DNA of 64,000 bases, from the NCBI RefSeq assembly GCF_000308415.1, contig NZ_BAFS01000475.1, positions 1-64,000 of the forward strand, written 5' to 3'. The position numbers and the translations under genes are program-made. The notes under the pieces were generated by a model. The model saw only the letters and a list, made by a program, of their open reading frames with translations. It was not told the DNA's origin and searched no databases. The DNA is from Nocardia asiatica NBRC 100129. GTDB taxonomy: Bacteria > Actinomycetota > Actinomycetes > Mycobacteriales > Mycobacteriaceae. This document shows, one piece after another, positions 6,670 through 15,081 of this stretch (position 1 is its first letter; each line of letters begins with the position of its first letter).

Positions 6670-9039
6670 GTGGACGTCGACGGAGACTTCACCACCTATA
6701 TCGACAATTCCACTCACGCTACCAACCATTACGGTCCTTACGGGCTGCAGCTTGTTGCGGGGTCGAAACGTATGGTTGTAGGCCGGATTCCGCGGCCAGC
6801 CAAGCATTTCATCGCCCGCGCGCAAGTCGCACAGTTGCGGAAGATGTTGGAGCAATTGCCGGTCGCAGTGGTGGTGACCGGGATGCGGGGTGCGGGCAAG
6901 ACCCAGGTCGCCGCGGCATACGCCCGAGAGGCGCTTACGGCAGAAGGCGGTTTGGTGGGATGGGTCAACGCTGAAACCCGTGACACTTTGCTCGCCGGTC
7001 TGGGGGAGATCGCCGCGCGGGTCGGGGTCGCCGACCCCGACGGCGACTCCGCGAAGTCGGCGCAGCGGCTGCGTGATCACCTGTCGGAACGGCAGGAACC
7101 AGCGTTGCTCGTTCTCGACAATGCCACCGATCCCGATTTCGTCGACACCCTGCTCCCGACCGGGAACATGACTCGGGTGGTCGTGACCAGCACCGACCGC
7201 GCTTTCACGCAACTCGGTGAGATGATCGACGCCGATGAGGGTTTCTCGCGACCGGAGTCGGTGCGTTATCTCGGCGCGGCGACAGGCCTGGACGATCCGG
7301 TAGGTGCCGCGCTGGTCGCCGCTGATCTGGGTGATCTGCCGTTGGCGTTGTCGGCCGCGGCGGCCACCATCGCCGGGCGACACCTGGACTACCCGCGCTA
7401 CCGGCAGTTGCTGGCGGCCCAGCCGCTGCCCGCGGTGTTGCCGCGCCGCAAGGGAAACGATCATCCGTTGACGGTGGATCAGGCGCTGTTGCTGTCGATT
7501 CGAACCGTCGAAGCCCCTACCGACGATCCGGAGCTCGACGCCGTGGTGCGGTGGCTGCTGGGGGTGATGGCGATGCTGGCCCCTGACGGTGTCGACTACA
7601 CGATGCTGCCCGATCGTGCGGGTCGCTTGGACGCCGCGTTGCAGCGGTGTGTGGAGGGGTCGTTGCTGTCGTGGTCAGTTGTGGGGCAAGTAGTCGTCAT
7701 GCACCCGCTACTGGCCCGGGTCGTGCGGGAACGCGCCCACATCACCCACACCACGACCGAGGTCACCGCCGCGATCGCGGTGATCACGCCGCTGCTGTTC
7801 CCCGAGAATCAGGCATTTCAGCGGCGCGCGGAAGGCGCACGCTTGGTCGACCACATCGAAGCCCTGTGGAAGGCGATCGGTCGCGACCCCACTCTCGACG
7901 CCGAGGCTCTCCTCCAGGTGCTGGCCGCACGCCGCTGGGCGACTCGGCAACTGACCAAAGCGGCCGACACCGTGCGTTCCATCGGTCTGGCCCACCACAG
8001 CCTCACCGACCACGAGCACATTCTGGGTGCCGACCACCCCGACACCCTCACCGCCCGCAACGACCTCGCCGCTGCCTACCAGGAGGCGGGGCAGCTGGAT
8101 CGAGCGGTCGCGTTGTTCGAGCGGAACCTCGCCGATCGAGAACGGCTGCTGGGTGTCGATCACGCCGACGCTGTGGCCTCCCGCGGCAACCTCGCCTGCG
8201 CTTACGAGTCGGCGGGACGTTGGGTCGAGGCGATCGGCCTGTACGAGCGGGTGCTGGCGGAGCGGGAGCGGATGCTGGGCGCCGACCACCCCAAGACCCT
8301 GACCACCCGCAACGACCTCGCCGATGCCTACCGGGAAGCAGGGCGCCTGGCCGAGGCGATCACGATGCACGAGCAGGCGGTCGCCGACCGGGAACGGGTC
8401 CAGGGTGCCGATCACCCCGACACCCTGCTCTCCCGCAATCAGCTCGCCTATGCCTACGGGCTGGCGGGACAGCTGACCGAGGCGGTCTCGCTGTTCGAGC
8501 GGACCCTTACCGACCGCCAACGGGTACAAGGCGCTGATCACCCTGACACCCTGAAGTCGCGCCACAACCTCGCCAGCACCTACGAGGCGGCGGGACGATC
8601 GGCCGAAGCGATCGACCTGCACGAGCGAACCCTCTCCGACCGCGAACGGATCCTCGGCACCGACCACCCGAAAACCTTGCTCTCCCGCCACAGCCTCGCC
8701 CGCGCGTACAAGGCGGCGGGACGACTGCCGGAGGCGATAGGACTCTACGAGCGAAACCGCGCCGATCGCGAGCGCATTCTCAGCCCCGACCACCCCGACA
8801 CCCTGGTTTCTCGCCACAGTCTCGCCGATGCCTACAGAGAAGCAGGGCGGCAGGGGGACGCGATCGCGCTGTACGAAAACCTCCTCGCAGACTACGAGCG
8901 AGTATTGGGGCCGGACCATCCGACCACCAGGGTTGTGCGTGACGACCTACGATCGGCACACCAGAAGGATGGTGGCGCGCGAACCGGATCTGAGTTGATT
9001 GCCGGTGCGCCGCCGGACGAGTCCCGGCCGCCGCATTGA
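6670..9039 (+). CDS. NB-ARC STAND ATPase with C-terminal tetratricopeptide repeats
   Basis: An NLR-like signalling ATPase of 789 residues. Residues 1-22 form a short motif (VDVDGDFTTYIDNST) resembling the end of the preceding protein. The NB-ARC domain follows: Walker A GMRGAGKT with Lys77, Walker B-like LLVLDN, sensor segment VVVTSTDRAF, and GDLPLAL at the helical end. A winged-helix-like linker leads to about seven TPR units of 42 residues with the pattern RERxLGxDHPDTL...AxAYxxAGRxxEAIxLxE. The GTG at 6670 is the only start in frame between the previous stop and the conserved region but has no good ribosome-binding site, so coupling to the upstream gene is likely. Ligand-driven oligomerisation is the family mode. 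The trigger and output are unknown. Confidence 0.85.
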   Translation: MDVDGDFTTYIDNSTHATNHYGPYGLQLVAGSKRMVVGRIPRPAKHFIARAQVAQLRKMLEQLPVAVVVTGMRGAGKTQVAAAYAREALTAEGGLVGWVNAETRDTLLAGLGEIAARVGVADPDGDSAKSAQRLRDHLSERQEPALLVLDNATDPDFVDTLLPTGNMTRVVVTSTDRAFTQLGEMIDADEGFSRPESVRYLGAATGLDDPVGAALVAADLGDLPLALSAAAATIAGRHLDYPRYRQLLAAQPLPAVLPRRKGNDHPLTVDQALLLSIRTVEAPTDDPELDAVVRWLLGVMAMLAPDGVDYTMLPDRAGRLDAALQRCVEGSLLSWSVVGQVVVMHPLLARVVRERAHITHTTTEVTAAIAVITPLLFPENQAFQRRAEGARLVDHIEALWKAIGRDPTLDAEALLQVLAARRWATRQLTKAADTVRSIGLAHHSLTDHEHILGADHPDTLTARNDLAAAYQEAGQLDRAVALFERNLADRERLLGVDHADAVASRGNLACAYESAGRWVEAIGLYERVLAERERMLGADHPKTLTTRNDLADAYREAGRLAEAITMHEQAVADRERVQGADHPDTLLSRNQLAYAYGLAGQLTEAVSLFERTLTDRQRVQGADHPDTLKSRHNLASTYEAAGRSAEAIDLHERTLSDRERILGTDHPKTLLSRHSLARAYKAAGRLPEAIGLYERNRADRERILSPDHPDTLVSRHSLADAYREAGRQGDAIALYENLLADYERVLGPDHPTTRVVRDDLRSAHQKDGGARTGSELIAGAPPDESRPPH
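8000..8950 (+). repeat. 126-base tandem coding repeats (TPR units)
   Basis: Within the STAND gene the codons for HPDTL or HPKTL recur at about 8032, 8158, 8284, 8410, 8536, 8662, 8788 and 8914, a period of exactly 126 bases or 42 residues. Third positions vary between copies while the residues are kept, so the array is under protein-level selection. Such arrays can still change copy number by recombination. Confidence 0.85.
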
Positions 9040-9054
9040 GCGAACGGCTCTCGC

Positions 9055-9789
9055 CTACTCGCCGTCATGGTCGGCCTGCGGAACGGCCGCCACCACGCCT
9101 TCGCGGTCGAGCGGGTGACGATCGAGCCACCATTGCGCGGCCAGCAGCGACAGCGTCCAGCCGAGCCAGGTGCCGAGGCCCGCGATGGTCTGGGTGAGGA
9201 GTGTGTCGTCACCGCGGAATGTGGTGTCGAGACGGGGGCTGAGCACGAGGTACAGGATCACCCCCAGGACGCGGTTGAGCACGATCGACAGGGTGAGCGC
9301 GAAGCTGCGGATCATCCACCGCCGGTGGTCGCCGAATCGGCGCCGGCGAGCCATGCGCCAGCCCGCGATCGTGCAGAGCAGCCACAGAGCGGACAGCATG
9401 ACGTTGCTGACCCGGGCGACCGGCCCGAACGGGCTCGTCGCGCCGATCACCAGACCGGTCAGCCCGGCCGGCAGCACCCCGGCGAAGACGTAGACGCGAC
9501 CCAAGCGGCGGTGTAGTGCCGGACGCGTCCGGCGAAACCAGGGCCACACCTGGAAGCCGCAGATCAGGATCGCCACCGAGCCGCAGACGACGTGAGCCAC
9601 CAGCAGGGGGTAGTGCGGTGCGAAGCCCGGGTCGGGCACGCGTGAGAGCGACCGGTCGAAGGTCAGGTAGGGCGGCAGGGAGAACGCGACGAAGGCGAAG
9701 ACCAGTACCAGTAGCGGCCCGGTCCACGGGCGCTGCCACCAGGATTCGCGGCGCGCCGTGGGAGGCGATTGCGGGGTCGAAACAGTCAT
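9055..9789 (-). CDS. DUF2306 integral membrane protein
   Basis: A 244-residue membrane protein with about six hydrophobic helices: WTGPLLVLVFAFVAFSLPPY, then LVAHVVCGSVAILICGFQVW, a third around VYVFAGVLPAGLTGLVIG, a fourth MLSALWLLCTIAGW, a fifth with SIVLNRVLGVILYLVL and a sixth near the end. Histidines sit at helix ends (HYPLLVAH, HRRLG, DHRRWMIRS), as is usual for the DUF2306 family, whose function is unproven. The ATG at 9787-9789 is chosen over an upstream in-frame start that would cross the operators. It is divergent from the TetR gene at 9882, with two palindromes between them, so it is probably the direct target of that repressor. Confidence 0.82.
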   Translation of the reverse strand: MTVSTPQSPPTARRESWWQRPWTGPLLVLVFAFVAFSLPPYLTFDRSLSRVPDPGFAPHYPLLVAHVVCGSVAILICGFQVWPWFRRTRPALHRRLGRVYVFAGVLPAGLTGLVIGATSPFGPVARVSNVMLSALWLLCTIAGWRMARRRRFGDHRRWMIRSFALTLSIVLNRVLGVILYLVLSPRLDTTFRGDDTLLTQTIAGLGTWLGWTLSLLAAQWWLDRHPLDREGVVAAVPQADHDGE

Positions 9790-9825
9790 GGTGGGACCAT
9801 CCGGGAAGCCGTGAACACGAATACT

Positions 9826-9858
9826 GCGTATAAGATACGCTCTGCGTATGATATACGC
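9826..9858. promoter_or_regulatory. Two tandem palindromic operators
   Basis: Two perfect 15-base dyads lie head to tail: GCGTAT-AAG-ATACGC (9826-9840) and GCGTAT-GAT-ATACGC (9844-9858), separated by three bases, so the centres are 18 bases apart. They sit between the divergent DUF2306 and TetR genes. This arrangement fits two TetR dimers side by side on the DNA. Confidence 0.8.
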
Positions 9859-9881
9859 AATACTGTCTGCGAGGAGAGACT

Positions 9882-10616
9882 GTGACCGAGGAACTGCCAC
9901 CGGTGGCTCGGCTGCTGTGGTCGGGACAGCGGCTCGCGGGCCGGGGCCCGAAACCGGCCCTGACCCTCGACCGCATCGTCGGCGCGGCCGTGGAGGTGGC
10001 CGACGCCGACGGCATCGGGGCGCTGTCGATGCAGCGAGTCGCCAAGCACTTGGGTGCGGCGACCATGTCGCTGTACCGGCACGTGCCCAGCAAGGACGAT
10101 CTGATCTCGCTGATGTTCGACGCGGTGATGGGCGACCCGCCCCCGTTGCGGTCCGACGGCTGGCGCGCTGCGCTGGAACGATGGGCCCGCGCCATCCGGC
10201 AGCTGTACCTGCGCCATCCGTGGATGCTGGCGGTCGGCACCGGCAACCGCTTCATGGGACCGAACGAAGCCGGCTGGGCTGAGGCCGCCAGCCGTGCCCT
10301 GCTGGACGGCGGGTTGCCCGCGGCAGTCGTCACCGAGGCTCTGCTGTCGGTCAGCGCGTTCACCGGTGGGGTGACCCGGCTCGAGATCGATCCCGGTCTC
10401 GGTCGTGACACCGCCGGTCACACCGGGCCGACGCTCGATCCCGCCGTGTTCGCCGAATTCGATGGGCCACAACGGTTCCCGTCGCTGGCCGCGGTCTCGG
10501 GCGCGGAGGACAGTCGCGGCGCGCACGCGGCGGGCACAGTGTTCGAGTTCGGACTGGCCGCGCTGCTGGACGGAATCGCCGAGCGATTGGCCGGCGGGCT
10601 CGACACCGGTCGGTGA
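9882..10616 (+). CDS. TetR-family repressor with TetR_C-type ligand domain
   Basis: A 244-residue repressor. The helix-turn-helix (LSMQRVAKHLGAATMSLYRHV, SKDDLISLMFD) spans roughly residues 45-80 after an N-terminal lead RGPKPALTLDRIVGAAVEVAD. The C-terminal domain (WRAALERWARAIRQLYLRHPWM ... GGVTRLE ... FEFGLAALLDGIAERL) matches the tetracycline-repressor-like class. The GTG at 9882 lies 23 bases from the second operator, with GAGGAGAG upstream. Divergence from the DUF2306 gene and the twin dyads between them imply autoregulation and control of that gene. The ligand is unknown. Confidence 0.9.
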   Translation: MTEELPPVARLLWSGQRLAGRGPKPALTLDRIVGAAVEVADADGIGALSMQRVAKHLGAATMSLYRHVPSKDDLISLMFDAVMGDPPPLRSDGWRAALERWARAIRQLYLRHPWMLAVGTGNRFMGPNEAGWAEAASRALLDGGLPAAVVTEALLSVSAFTGGVTRLEIDPGLGRDTAGHTGPTLDPAVFAEFDGPQRFPSLAAVSGAEDSRGAHAAGTVFEFGLAALLDGIAERLAGGLDTGR

Positions 10617-10682
10617 CCAGCGGCATCGGTGCCGGTCAGGCCCCAGATCGGGAATCTGCCTGCATCCGTGCCGCGTTCACCG

Positions 10683-11375
10683 TCACGTGGTCGTGCGAAG
10701 TTCTACGCAACATTCCCCGGCCTTCGGCGCGAGCACCGCGTCGAGGGTTTCCGCCTCGAGTCCGGCCAGCACGCCTGTCAGGTAGGCGTGATTGAGCCCG
10801 CACACCAGCTCGGGCTGCGTTGCGGCGAGCGGATGAAACGGGCAATTGCGCATGCGCAGGCAATCCGGGGCTGGACGAGTAGGTTCGAAGCCCTGTTCGG
10901 CGAGCAGCGATCGAAGGATCGTGAGGGCGCGTTCGGCGCCGAGCCGCCCGGGCCGTACCTCCTCCCGCGTGGCGCGCCCGAGGGCCACGCCAAGGTCGGT
11001 CGCCACCCTGTGCGCGGCATCGCGAGCGGTCTCACCGGGGCCGTGGTCGAGCACCGCGCCCATCAGAATCTCGGCCAGGATCTCGTGGCGGCGTTCGGGA
11101 ATGCTCACCCGCACCTCGGCGTCGGAGGGCTGGTACACCTTCGGTGCGCGCCCCACTTTCCGGAGGCCGCCGACCTGCTGATAGCTCGCCCGCAGCAGTC
11201 CGGCGGCGACGAGCTTGTCCAAATGGAACGCCGCGAGTTTCCGGGAGATCCCGACCTGCTCGGCGGCCTCGTCGCGGGTGACCGGACGGCCCGCGCGGCG
11301 GATGAACCAGTACATCCCCCGCCGCAACTCGTCATCGAGCGCGGCCACGGCACCGATCGCCGATTCGCTGGTCAC
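10683..11375 (-). CDS. Winged-helix regulator with C-terminal Cys cluster (COG2345-like)
   Basis: A 230-residue transcriptional regulator. An ArsR-like winged helix occupies residues 10-90 (MYWFIRRAGRPVTRDEAAEQ, ISRKLAAFHLDKLVAAGLL). The C-terminal part carries clustered cysteines in DCLRMRNCPFHPLA, ELVCGLNHAY and GECCVEL. This pattern is shared with SufR-like predicted regulators, some of which sense through an Fe-S cluster. The start is a GTG at 11373-11375. It is divergent from the DUF2231 relic and the folE group across an AT-rich spacer with a small dyad GAGT-CATA-ACTC at 11401-11412. Metal or Fe-S sensing is inference. Confidence 0.8.
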   Translation of the reverse strand: MTSESAIGAVAALDDELRRGMYWFIRRAGRPVTRDEAAEQVGISRKLAAFHLDKLVAAGLLRASYQQVGGLRKVGRAPKVYQPSDAEVRVSIPERRHEILAEILMGAVLDHGPGETARDAAHRVATDLGVALGRATREEVRPGRLGAERALTILRSLLAEQGFEPTRPAPDCLRMRNCPFHPLAATQPELVCGLNHAYLTGVLAGLEAETLDAVLAPKAGECCVELRTTT

Positions 11376-11502
11376 CCGATCATGATAGCGCCTATTTCTT
11401 GAGTCATAACTCCACTTGGATGTGCTCGACGTGGACGACTTGACTCAGTTCCTCAATAACACCAATAATATTTAGTGTAATCAGCGTCGGTCGGAGGTTG
11501 TG

Positions 11503-11695
11503 GTGAGCAGTGACCCGCACGGCCTCAACACTCGGTCAGCGCGGCGCCGGCCGGACCGTACGGGCATCCGTTCCCTCCGATCCTGGTCACCGTCCCGATC
11601 GGGGCTCGGGTGGCGAGTTCGGTGTTCGACATCGCCTCGCCCGTGGTCGAGGACGGCGGCAAACTCGCCTACCACTACGGCGTCCGGGTAAGCCG
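11503..11695 (+). pseudogene. Relic of a DUF2231 membrane protein
   Basis: In the frame through 11559 the sequence reads YGHPFPPILVTVPIGARVAS followed by SVFDIASPVVEDGGKLAYH, which is the signature of the first membrane helix of DUF2231 proteins. The frame meets a TGA at 11511 upstream, the only plausible start (GTG at 11503) is in another frame, and the remaining three helices are missing. A promoter-like AT-rich stretch (TTGACT near 11438, AATAATATTTAGTG near 11464) lies in front. I read it as a frameshifted and truncated gene remnant, preceding another shortened membrane ORF. Confidence 0.6.
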
Positions 11696-11755
11696 CCCAA
11701 GCCAACGGCTACCACCGCTGAACCCCTATCCGGTCTTTTCCCGTCAGGAGACACC

Positions 11756-11917
11756 ATGGGCATCGCGGCCTTGATTCTCTGGCTGCTCACCGCCGTAGGC
11801 GGCTTCGTTCCGCTCGGCGCCTGGATCGCCGCAGGCGGCGCTCGGCAACCGAACTCCAGTCACTTGCCCGCACGGGTCGTCTTCGGGCACGTCCTGCTCG
11901 CCGTGGACGGGAGCTAG
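11756..11917 (+). CDS. Small single-pass membrane protein, possibly truncated
   Basis: A 53-residue ORF with an ATG at 11756 behind CAGGAGACACC. It has one hydrophobic helix, [20 protein letters not shown], followed by AAGGARQ and a second apolar patch [12 protein letters not shown] that ends at a stop within the expected second helix. It looks like the first part of a longer two- to four-helix actinobacterial membrane protein. It ends two bases before the folE start and may be co-transcribed with it. Function unknown. Confidence 0.5.
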   Translation: MGIAALILWLLTAVGGFVPLGAWIAAGGARQPNSSHLPARVVFGHVLLAVDGS

Positions 11918-11919
11918 CC

Positions 11920-12516
11920 GTGCTACAGCCCGCGCTCCGGGTCGTCCACGAACCCGCCGCTCACGTCGACCTCGCCGCCGCCGAGCAGGCCGCCCGGCAA
12001 TTCCTCACCGCGCTCGGCGTCGGCCTCGCCGACGAACACCTGCACGCCACTCCACGGCGCATGGCCCGCGCCTACGCCGAACTGTTCTCTCCCCGTCCGT
12101 TCGATCTCACCACTTTCCCCAACGAGGAGGGCTACGACGAACTCGTGCTGGCTCGCCGCATCCCGCTGCGCTCGGTGTGCGAACACCATTTGCTGCCGTT
12201 CGTCGGCGTCGCCCACGTCGGTTATCTCCCCGGCGAGCGCATCCTCGGATTGTCCAAACTCGCCCGTATCGTCGAGCATTTCTCCCACCGCCCCCAGGTG
12301 CAGGAACGACTCACCAAGCAAATAGCGGATTGGCTCGCCGAGAACCTGCGACCGATCGGCGTCGGCGTCGTCATCGAAGCCGAACACACGTGCATGACCC
12401 TGCGCGGCGTCCAAGCCGCAGGCACGACCACCGTCACGTCGACCTTGCTCGGAACTCTGCGCGAAGACGCCCGTTCTCGTCAGGAATTCTTCTCGCTCAC
12501 GGGCGTCATGCCGTGA
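11920..12516 (+). CDS. folE: GTP cyclohydrolase I
   Basis: Converts GTP to 7,8-dihydroneopterin triphosphate, the first step of folate (and tetrahydrobiopterin-type) synthesis. The 198-residue protein has the Zn and active-site segment [20 protein letters not shown], the [20 protein letters not shown] helix, and [12 protein letters not shown] carrying the second Zn Cys and a catalytic His. All expected ligands of the Zn-dependent type IA enzyme are present. The GTG at 11920 nearly abuts the preceding small membrane ORF. The gene is not beside folP, folB or folK, so it may be a second copy; I cannot test that here. Confidence 0.95.
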   Translation: MLQPALRVVHEPAAHVDLAAAEQAARQFLTALGVGLADEHLHATPRRMARAYAELFSPRPFDLTTFPNEEGYDELVLARRIPLRSVCEHHLLPFVGVAHVGYLPGERILGLSKLARIVEHFSHRPQVQERLTKQIADWLAENLRPIGVGVVIEAEHTCMTLRGVQAAGTTTVTSTLLGTLREDARSRQEFFSLTGVMP

Positions 12517-12604
12517 GAGATCAACTGGAGCTAGCTCGTTTCCGCGGTTGCTGACCGGGTACGGCGATGGTGGGTCGGGATCTTTGTCAGAGGGTGAAAC
12601 GAAG

Positions 12605-12685
12605 ATGATGACCTTGGATCAGATCATGGCGATGGCGCGTAGCTGGTGGAATCAGATGTTCCCCGGCATGCCGATGATGATGTGA
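12605..12685 (+). CDS. Methionine-rich 26-residue peptide ORF
   Basis: An ORF from ATG 12605 to TGA 12685, preceded by GAGGGTGAAACGAAG. The peptide has nine Met among 26 residues: it opens MMTLDQIMAM, continues ARSWWNQMF and ends PGMPMMM. An amphipathic helix is plausible for residues 2-18, with a Trp pair at 14-15. Met clusters of the MxM and MxxM kind bind Cu(I) or Ag(I) in other proteins. It lies between folE and the convergent ligA. Whether it is translated is unproven; the composition is too skewed to be expected from background. Confidence 0.5.
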   Translation: MMTLDQIMAMARSWWNQMFPGMPMMM

Positions 12686-12793
12686 TTCATCCACGCCGAT
12701 AGGTACTGCTCCGAGTGAGCGACGTTTCTCCGGCGGGCCGTGCGGCGGCGCCGCCGGAGAGGAGGTCTGCCGGTCACGCGGCCGGGCGCGAGC

Positions 12794-14785
12794 TCAGACG
12801 ACCTTGGCGTCGATCAGCAGCTTCCATATCTCGCCTTGGTCGACGACCTGGACACCGAGCTTCTCCGCCTTGGTCAGCTTGCTCTCACCGACCCCCGCAC
12901 CGGTGATCAGCAGATCCGTATTCGCCGAAACCGAGGAAGCCGCCGTCGCGCCCGCCTTCTCACACAGGCGCTGGAATGTCGGGCGGGCGACTTTCTCGCC
13001 GGAGCGCGGGTCGTTGATGGCGCCGGTGATCACCACCGTCTTGCCCGCCAAGGGCGCGCCGGCCGCGACGACCGGGGGAAGGTCCTCCGCCCGCACGTCC
13101 AGGCTGACGCCGGCCGCTCGCAGTCGCTCCAATTCCGGACGCAAACGCGTGAGGTGCGCGACCAGGGAGGCGGCGACCTTCGGGCCGATGTCCTCCACCG
13201 CCACGAGCCGTTCCTCGCCCGCCTCGGCGACCTCCTCCAGCGAGCGGAATCCGGCTCGGGCCAGGCGAGCGGCGGTGCCGTCGGAGGCCATCGGGATCGC
13301 CAGGCCGATCAGCGCGCGGCGCAGGCCGACCTGACGGCTGGCATCGATCGAGTCGATCATGCGCGCGGCCGAGACCTCGCCGATGCGGTCGAACTCGAGC
13401 AGTCGCTGCTTGGTCAGCGTGTAGAAGTCCGACGGGCGCTCCAGGATGCCCGCCTCGGCCAGGCGTTCGATCCACACCTGCCCGATCGCGTCGATGTCCG
13501 CTGCCGCGCGCGAGGCCCAGTGGATCAGCCTGCGCACCGTCTGTGCGGAGCAGGAGACATTGGTGCAGAACAACTCTCGGCTGTTGCCCTGTTCGGTCAC
13601 CGGCTGCTCGCACGAGGGGCAGACGGTGGGCGGCACGATCTCGCGTTCCTCGCCGGTGCGCTTGGAGGCGTCGAGCACGCCCGCCACGAACGGGATCACG
13701 TCGCCCGCGCGGCGCACCAGCACGGTGTCACCGACCTTGATGTCGCGGGCGCGGATCACCTCCTGGTTGGCCAGCGTCGCCTTCGTGACCGTCGTACCGC
13801 CCACGAACACCGGCTCCAGCCACGCGACCGGGACGATCTTGCCGGTCTTTCCGACGTCCCAGACCACATCGGCCAGCAACGTGGTCTTCTCCTCGGCGGC
13901 GAACTTGAACGCCAGCGCGCCACGAGGGGAGTTCGAGCGGGTTCCGGCCGCGGCGTAGGCATCGCGGTCGGCCAGTCGCAGCACCGCGCCGTCGAGGTCG
14001 TAGTCCAACTCGTTACGACCCGCCTCGATCGCGGTGATCGCCGCCTGCGCCTGTTCGGCGTCGGCGCACAACCGCATCTCCGCACCCGCGACCCCCACCG
14101 CCCGCAACCCCTCGGCGAGGTCGGCCGCGGCGCCGCCGACGGAGGTGTCGAGGTCGAAACCGAAGAACCGCAGGCGGCGCTCGGCGACCGTGGCCGGGTC
14201 CTTCGCGCGCAGCGTGCCCGCCGCGGCGTTGCGCGGGTTGATCAGCGGCTTGTCCGGATGCGCGGTGTTGTAGGCGAGGAAGGTCGAACGCAGCATCACC
14301 GCCTCGCCACGCACCTCCACCCGCCCCGCGAGGTCGATCCGCTCGGGAACGCCATCGACCAACGCGCGGACCAGCACGGTCACATCGTCACCGGTGGTGC
14401 CGTCACCCCGGGTCACCGCACGCACCAGCCGCCCGTCCTCGAAGACCAGGGCCAGCGACAAGCCGTCGAGCTTCGGCATCACCACCACCGGCTGACCGGG
14501 GAAGCGTTCGAAGAACGCCGCGACCTGCTCCGGCTTGGTCGCCTTCTCGAGCGACAGCATCGGACGCGAGTGCCGGACCGGGGCGTGCAGCACCGCGGGC
14601 GCGCCGACCTGCTCCAGCGGGTTCGGGTCGGGCGCGAGCTCGGGGTGCGCCTCGATCAGGCCACGCAGCTCGTCCTCGATCGCGTCGTACTCGGCGTCCG
14701 CGACCAGCGGCGAGCCCTGGTAGTAGGCGTCACGCAGCGCCACGATCCGGTCCGCGAGCTCTTGGATGTGTTCCCCAGTGTCCAC
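12794..14785 (-). CDS. ligA: NAD-dependent DNA ligase
   Basis: Seals nicks in DNA using NAD+. From the GTG at 14783-14785 the protein is 663 residues, a normal LigA length. Order of domains: Ia NAD-binding region (DAYYQGSPLVADAEYD), adenylation domain with the AMP-accepting Lys in MPKLDGLSLAL and RGDGTTGDD, OB fold, four-Cys Zn finger (CPSC ... CTNVSC), helix-hairpin-helix segment and C-terminal BRCT domain (AGKTVVITGAIND ... LLITGAGVGESK). The frame is open further upstream, but the extra residues look non-coding. KLDG instead of the commoner K(V/I)DG, and an isolated setting, hint that it could be a LigA paralogue. That is inference. Confidence 0.93.
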   Translation of the reverse strand: MDTGEHIQELADRIVALRDAYYQGSPLVADAEYDAIEDELRGLIEAHPELAPDPNPLEQVGAPAVLHAPVRHSRPMLSLEKATKPEQVAAFFERFPGQPVVVMPKLDGLSLALVFEDGRLVRAVTRGDGTTGDDVTVLVRALVDGVPERIDLAGRVEVRGEAVMLRSTFLAYNTAHPDKPLINPRNAAAGTLRAKDPATVAERRLRFFGFDLDTSVGGAAADLAEGLRAVGVAGAEMRLCADAEQAQAAITAIEAGRNELDYDLDGAVLRLADRDAYAAAGTRSNSPRGALAFKFAAEEKTTLLADVVWDVGKTGKIVPVAWLEPVFVGGTTVTKATLANQEVIRARDIKVGDTVLVRRAGDVIPFVAGVLDASKRTGEEREIVPPTVCPSCEQPVTEQGNSRELFCTNVSCSAQTVRRLIHWASRAAADIDAIGQVWIERLAEAGILERPSDFYTLTKQRLLEFDRIGEVSAARMIDSIDASRQVGLRRALIGLAIPMASDGTAARLARAGFRSLEEVAEAGEERLVAVEDIGPKVAASLVAHLTRLRPELERLRAAGVSLDVRAEDLPPVVAAGAPLAGKTVVITGAINDPRSGEKVARPTFQRLCEKAGATAASSVSANTDLLITGAGVGESKLTKAEKLGVQVVDQGEIWKLLIDAKVV

Positions 14786-15002
14786 AGCATCCGACGCTAC
14801 CGACCCCCACCGACAGCCACTCGGTGGCGTTCGGATCGAGGCACCTTCGCCCGACGGACGCAAGACCTGAATGCCCACCGCTGCCAGCGAAGCCATCGTC
14901 CGACCACCCACCCGACACACCCCGAACCAACCCTGACTAGGCGATTAGCACCGCCCCGCCCTCGTGCGGTAATCTCTTCGAGCGCCCGCACAGCGGACGC
15001 AA

Positions 15003-15076
15003 CGGGCTGTGGCGCAGTTTGGTAGCGCACTTGACTGGGGGTCAAGTGGTCGCAGGTTCAAATCCTGTCAGCCCGA
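15003..15076 (+). tRNA. tRNA-Pro (anticodon GGG)
   Basis: A complete cloverleaf can be drawn. The acceptor stem pairs CGGGCTG (15003-15009) with CAGCCCG (15069-15075), the D stem is GCGC/GCGC, the anticodon arm is CTTGA-CTGGGGG-TCAAG with anticodon GGG, and the T arm is GCAGG-TTCAAAT-CCTGT. The discriminator is A and CCA is not encoded. A strong terminator follows six bases later, and a decayed integrase lies just beyond, as is common where tRNA genes serve as integration sites. Confidence 0.95.
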
Positions 15077-15081
15077 CGACG

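Noticed and set aside
8000-8950. Tandem repeats that might be a CRISPR or minisatellite
   Set aside because: The 126-base period encodes conserved 42-residue TPR units with synonymous variation, and there are no spacers.
12740-15025. A 761-codon open frame on the plus strand
   Set aside because: It lies antisense to ligA, whose motifs and domain order are complete. Long antisense frames are a side effect of high GC at third positions.
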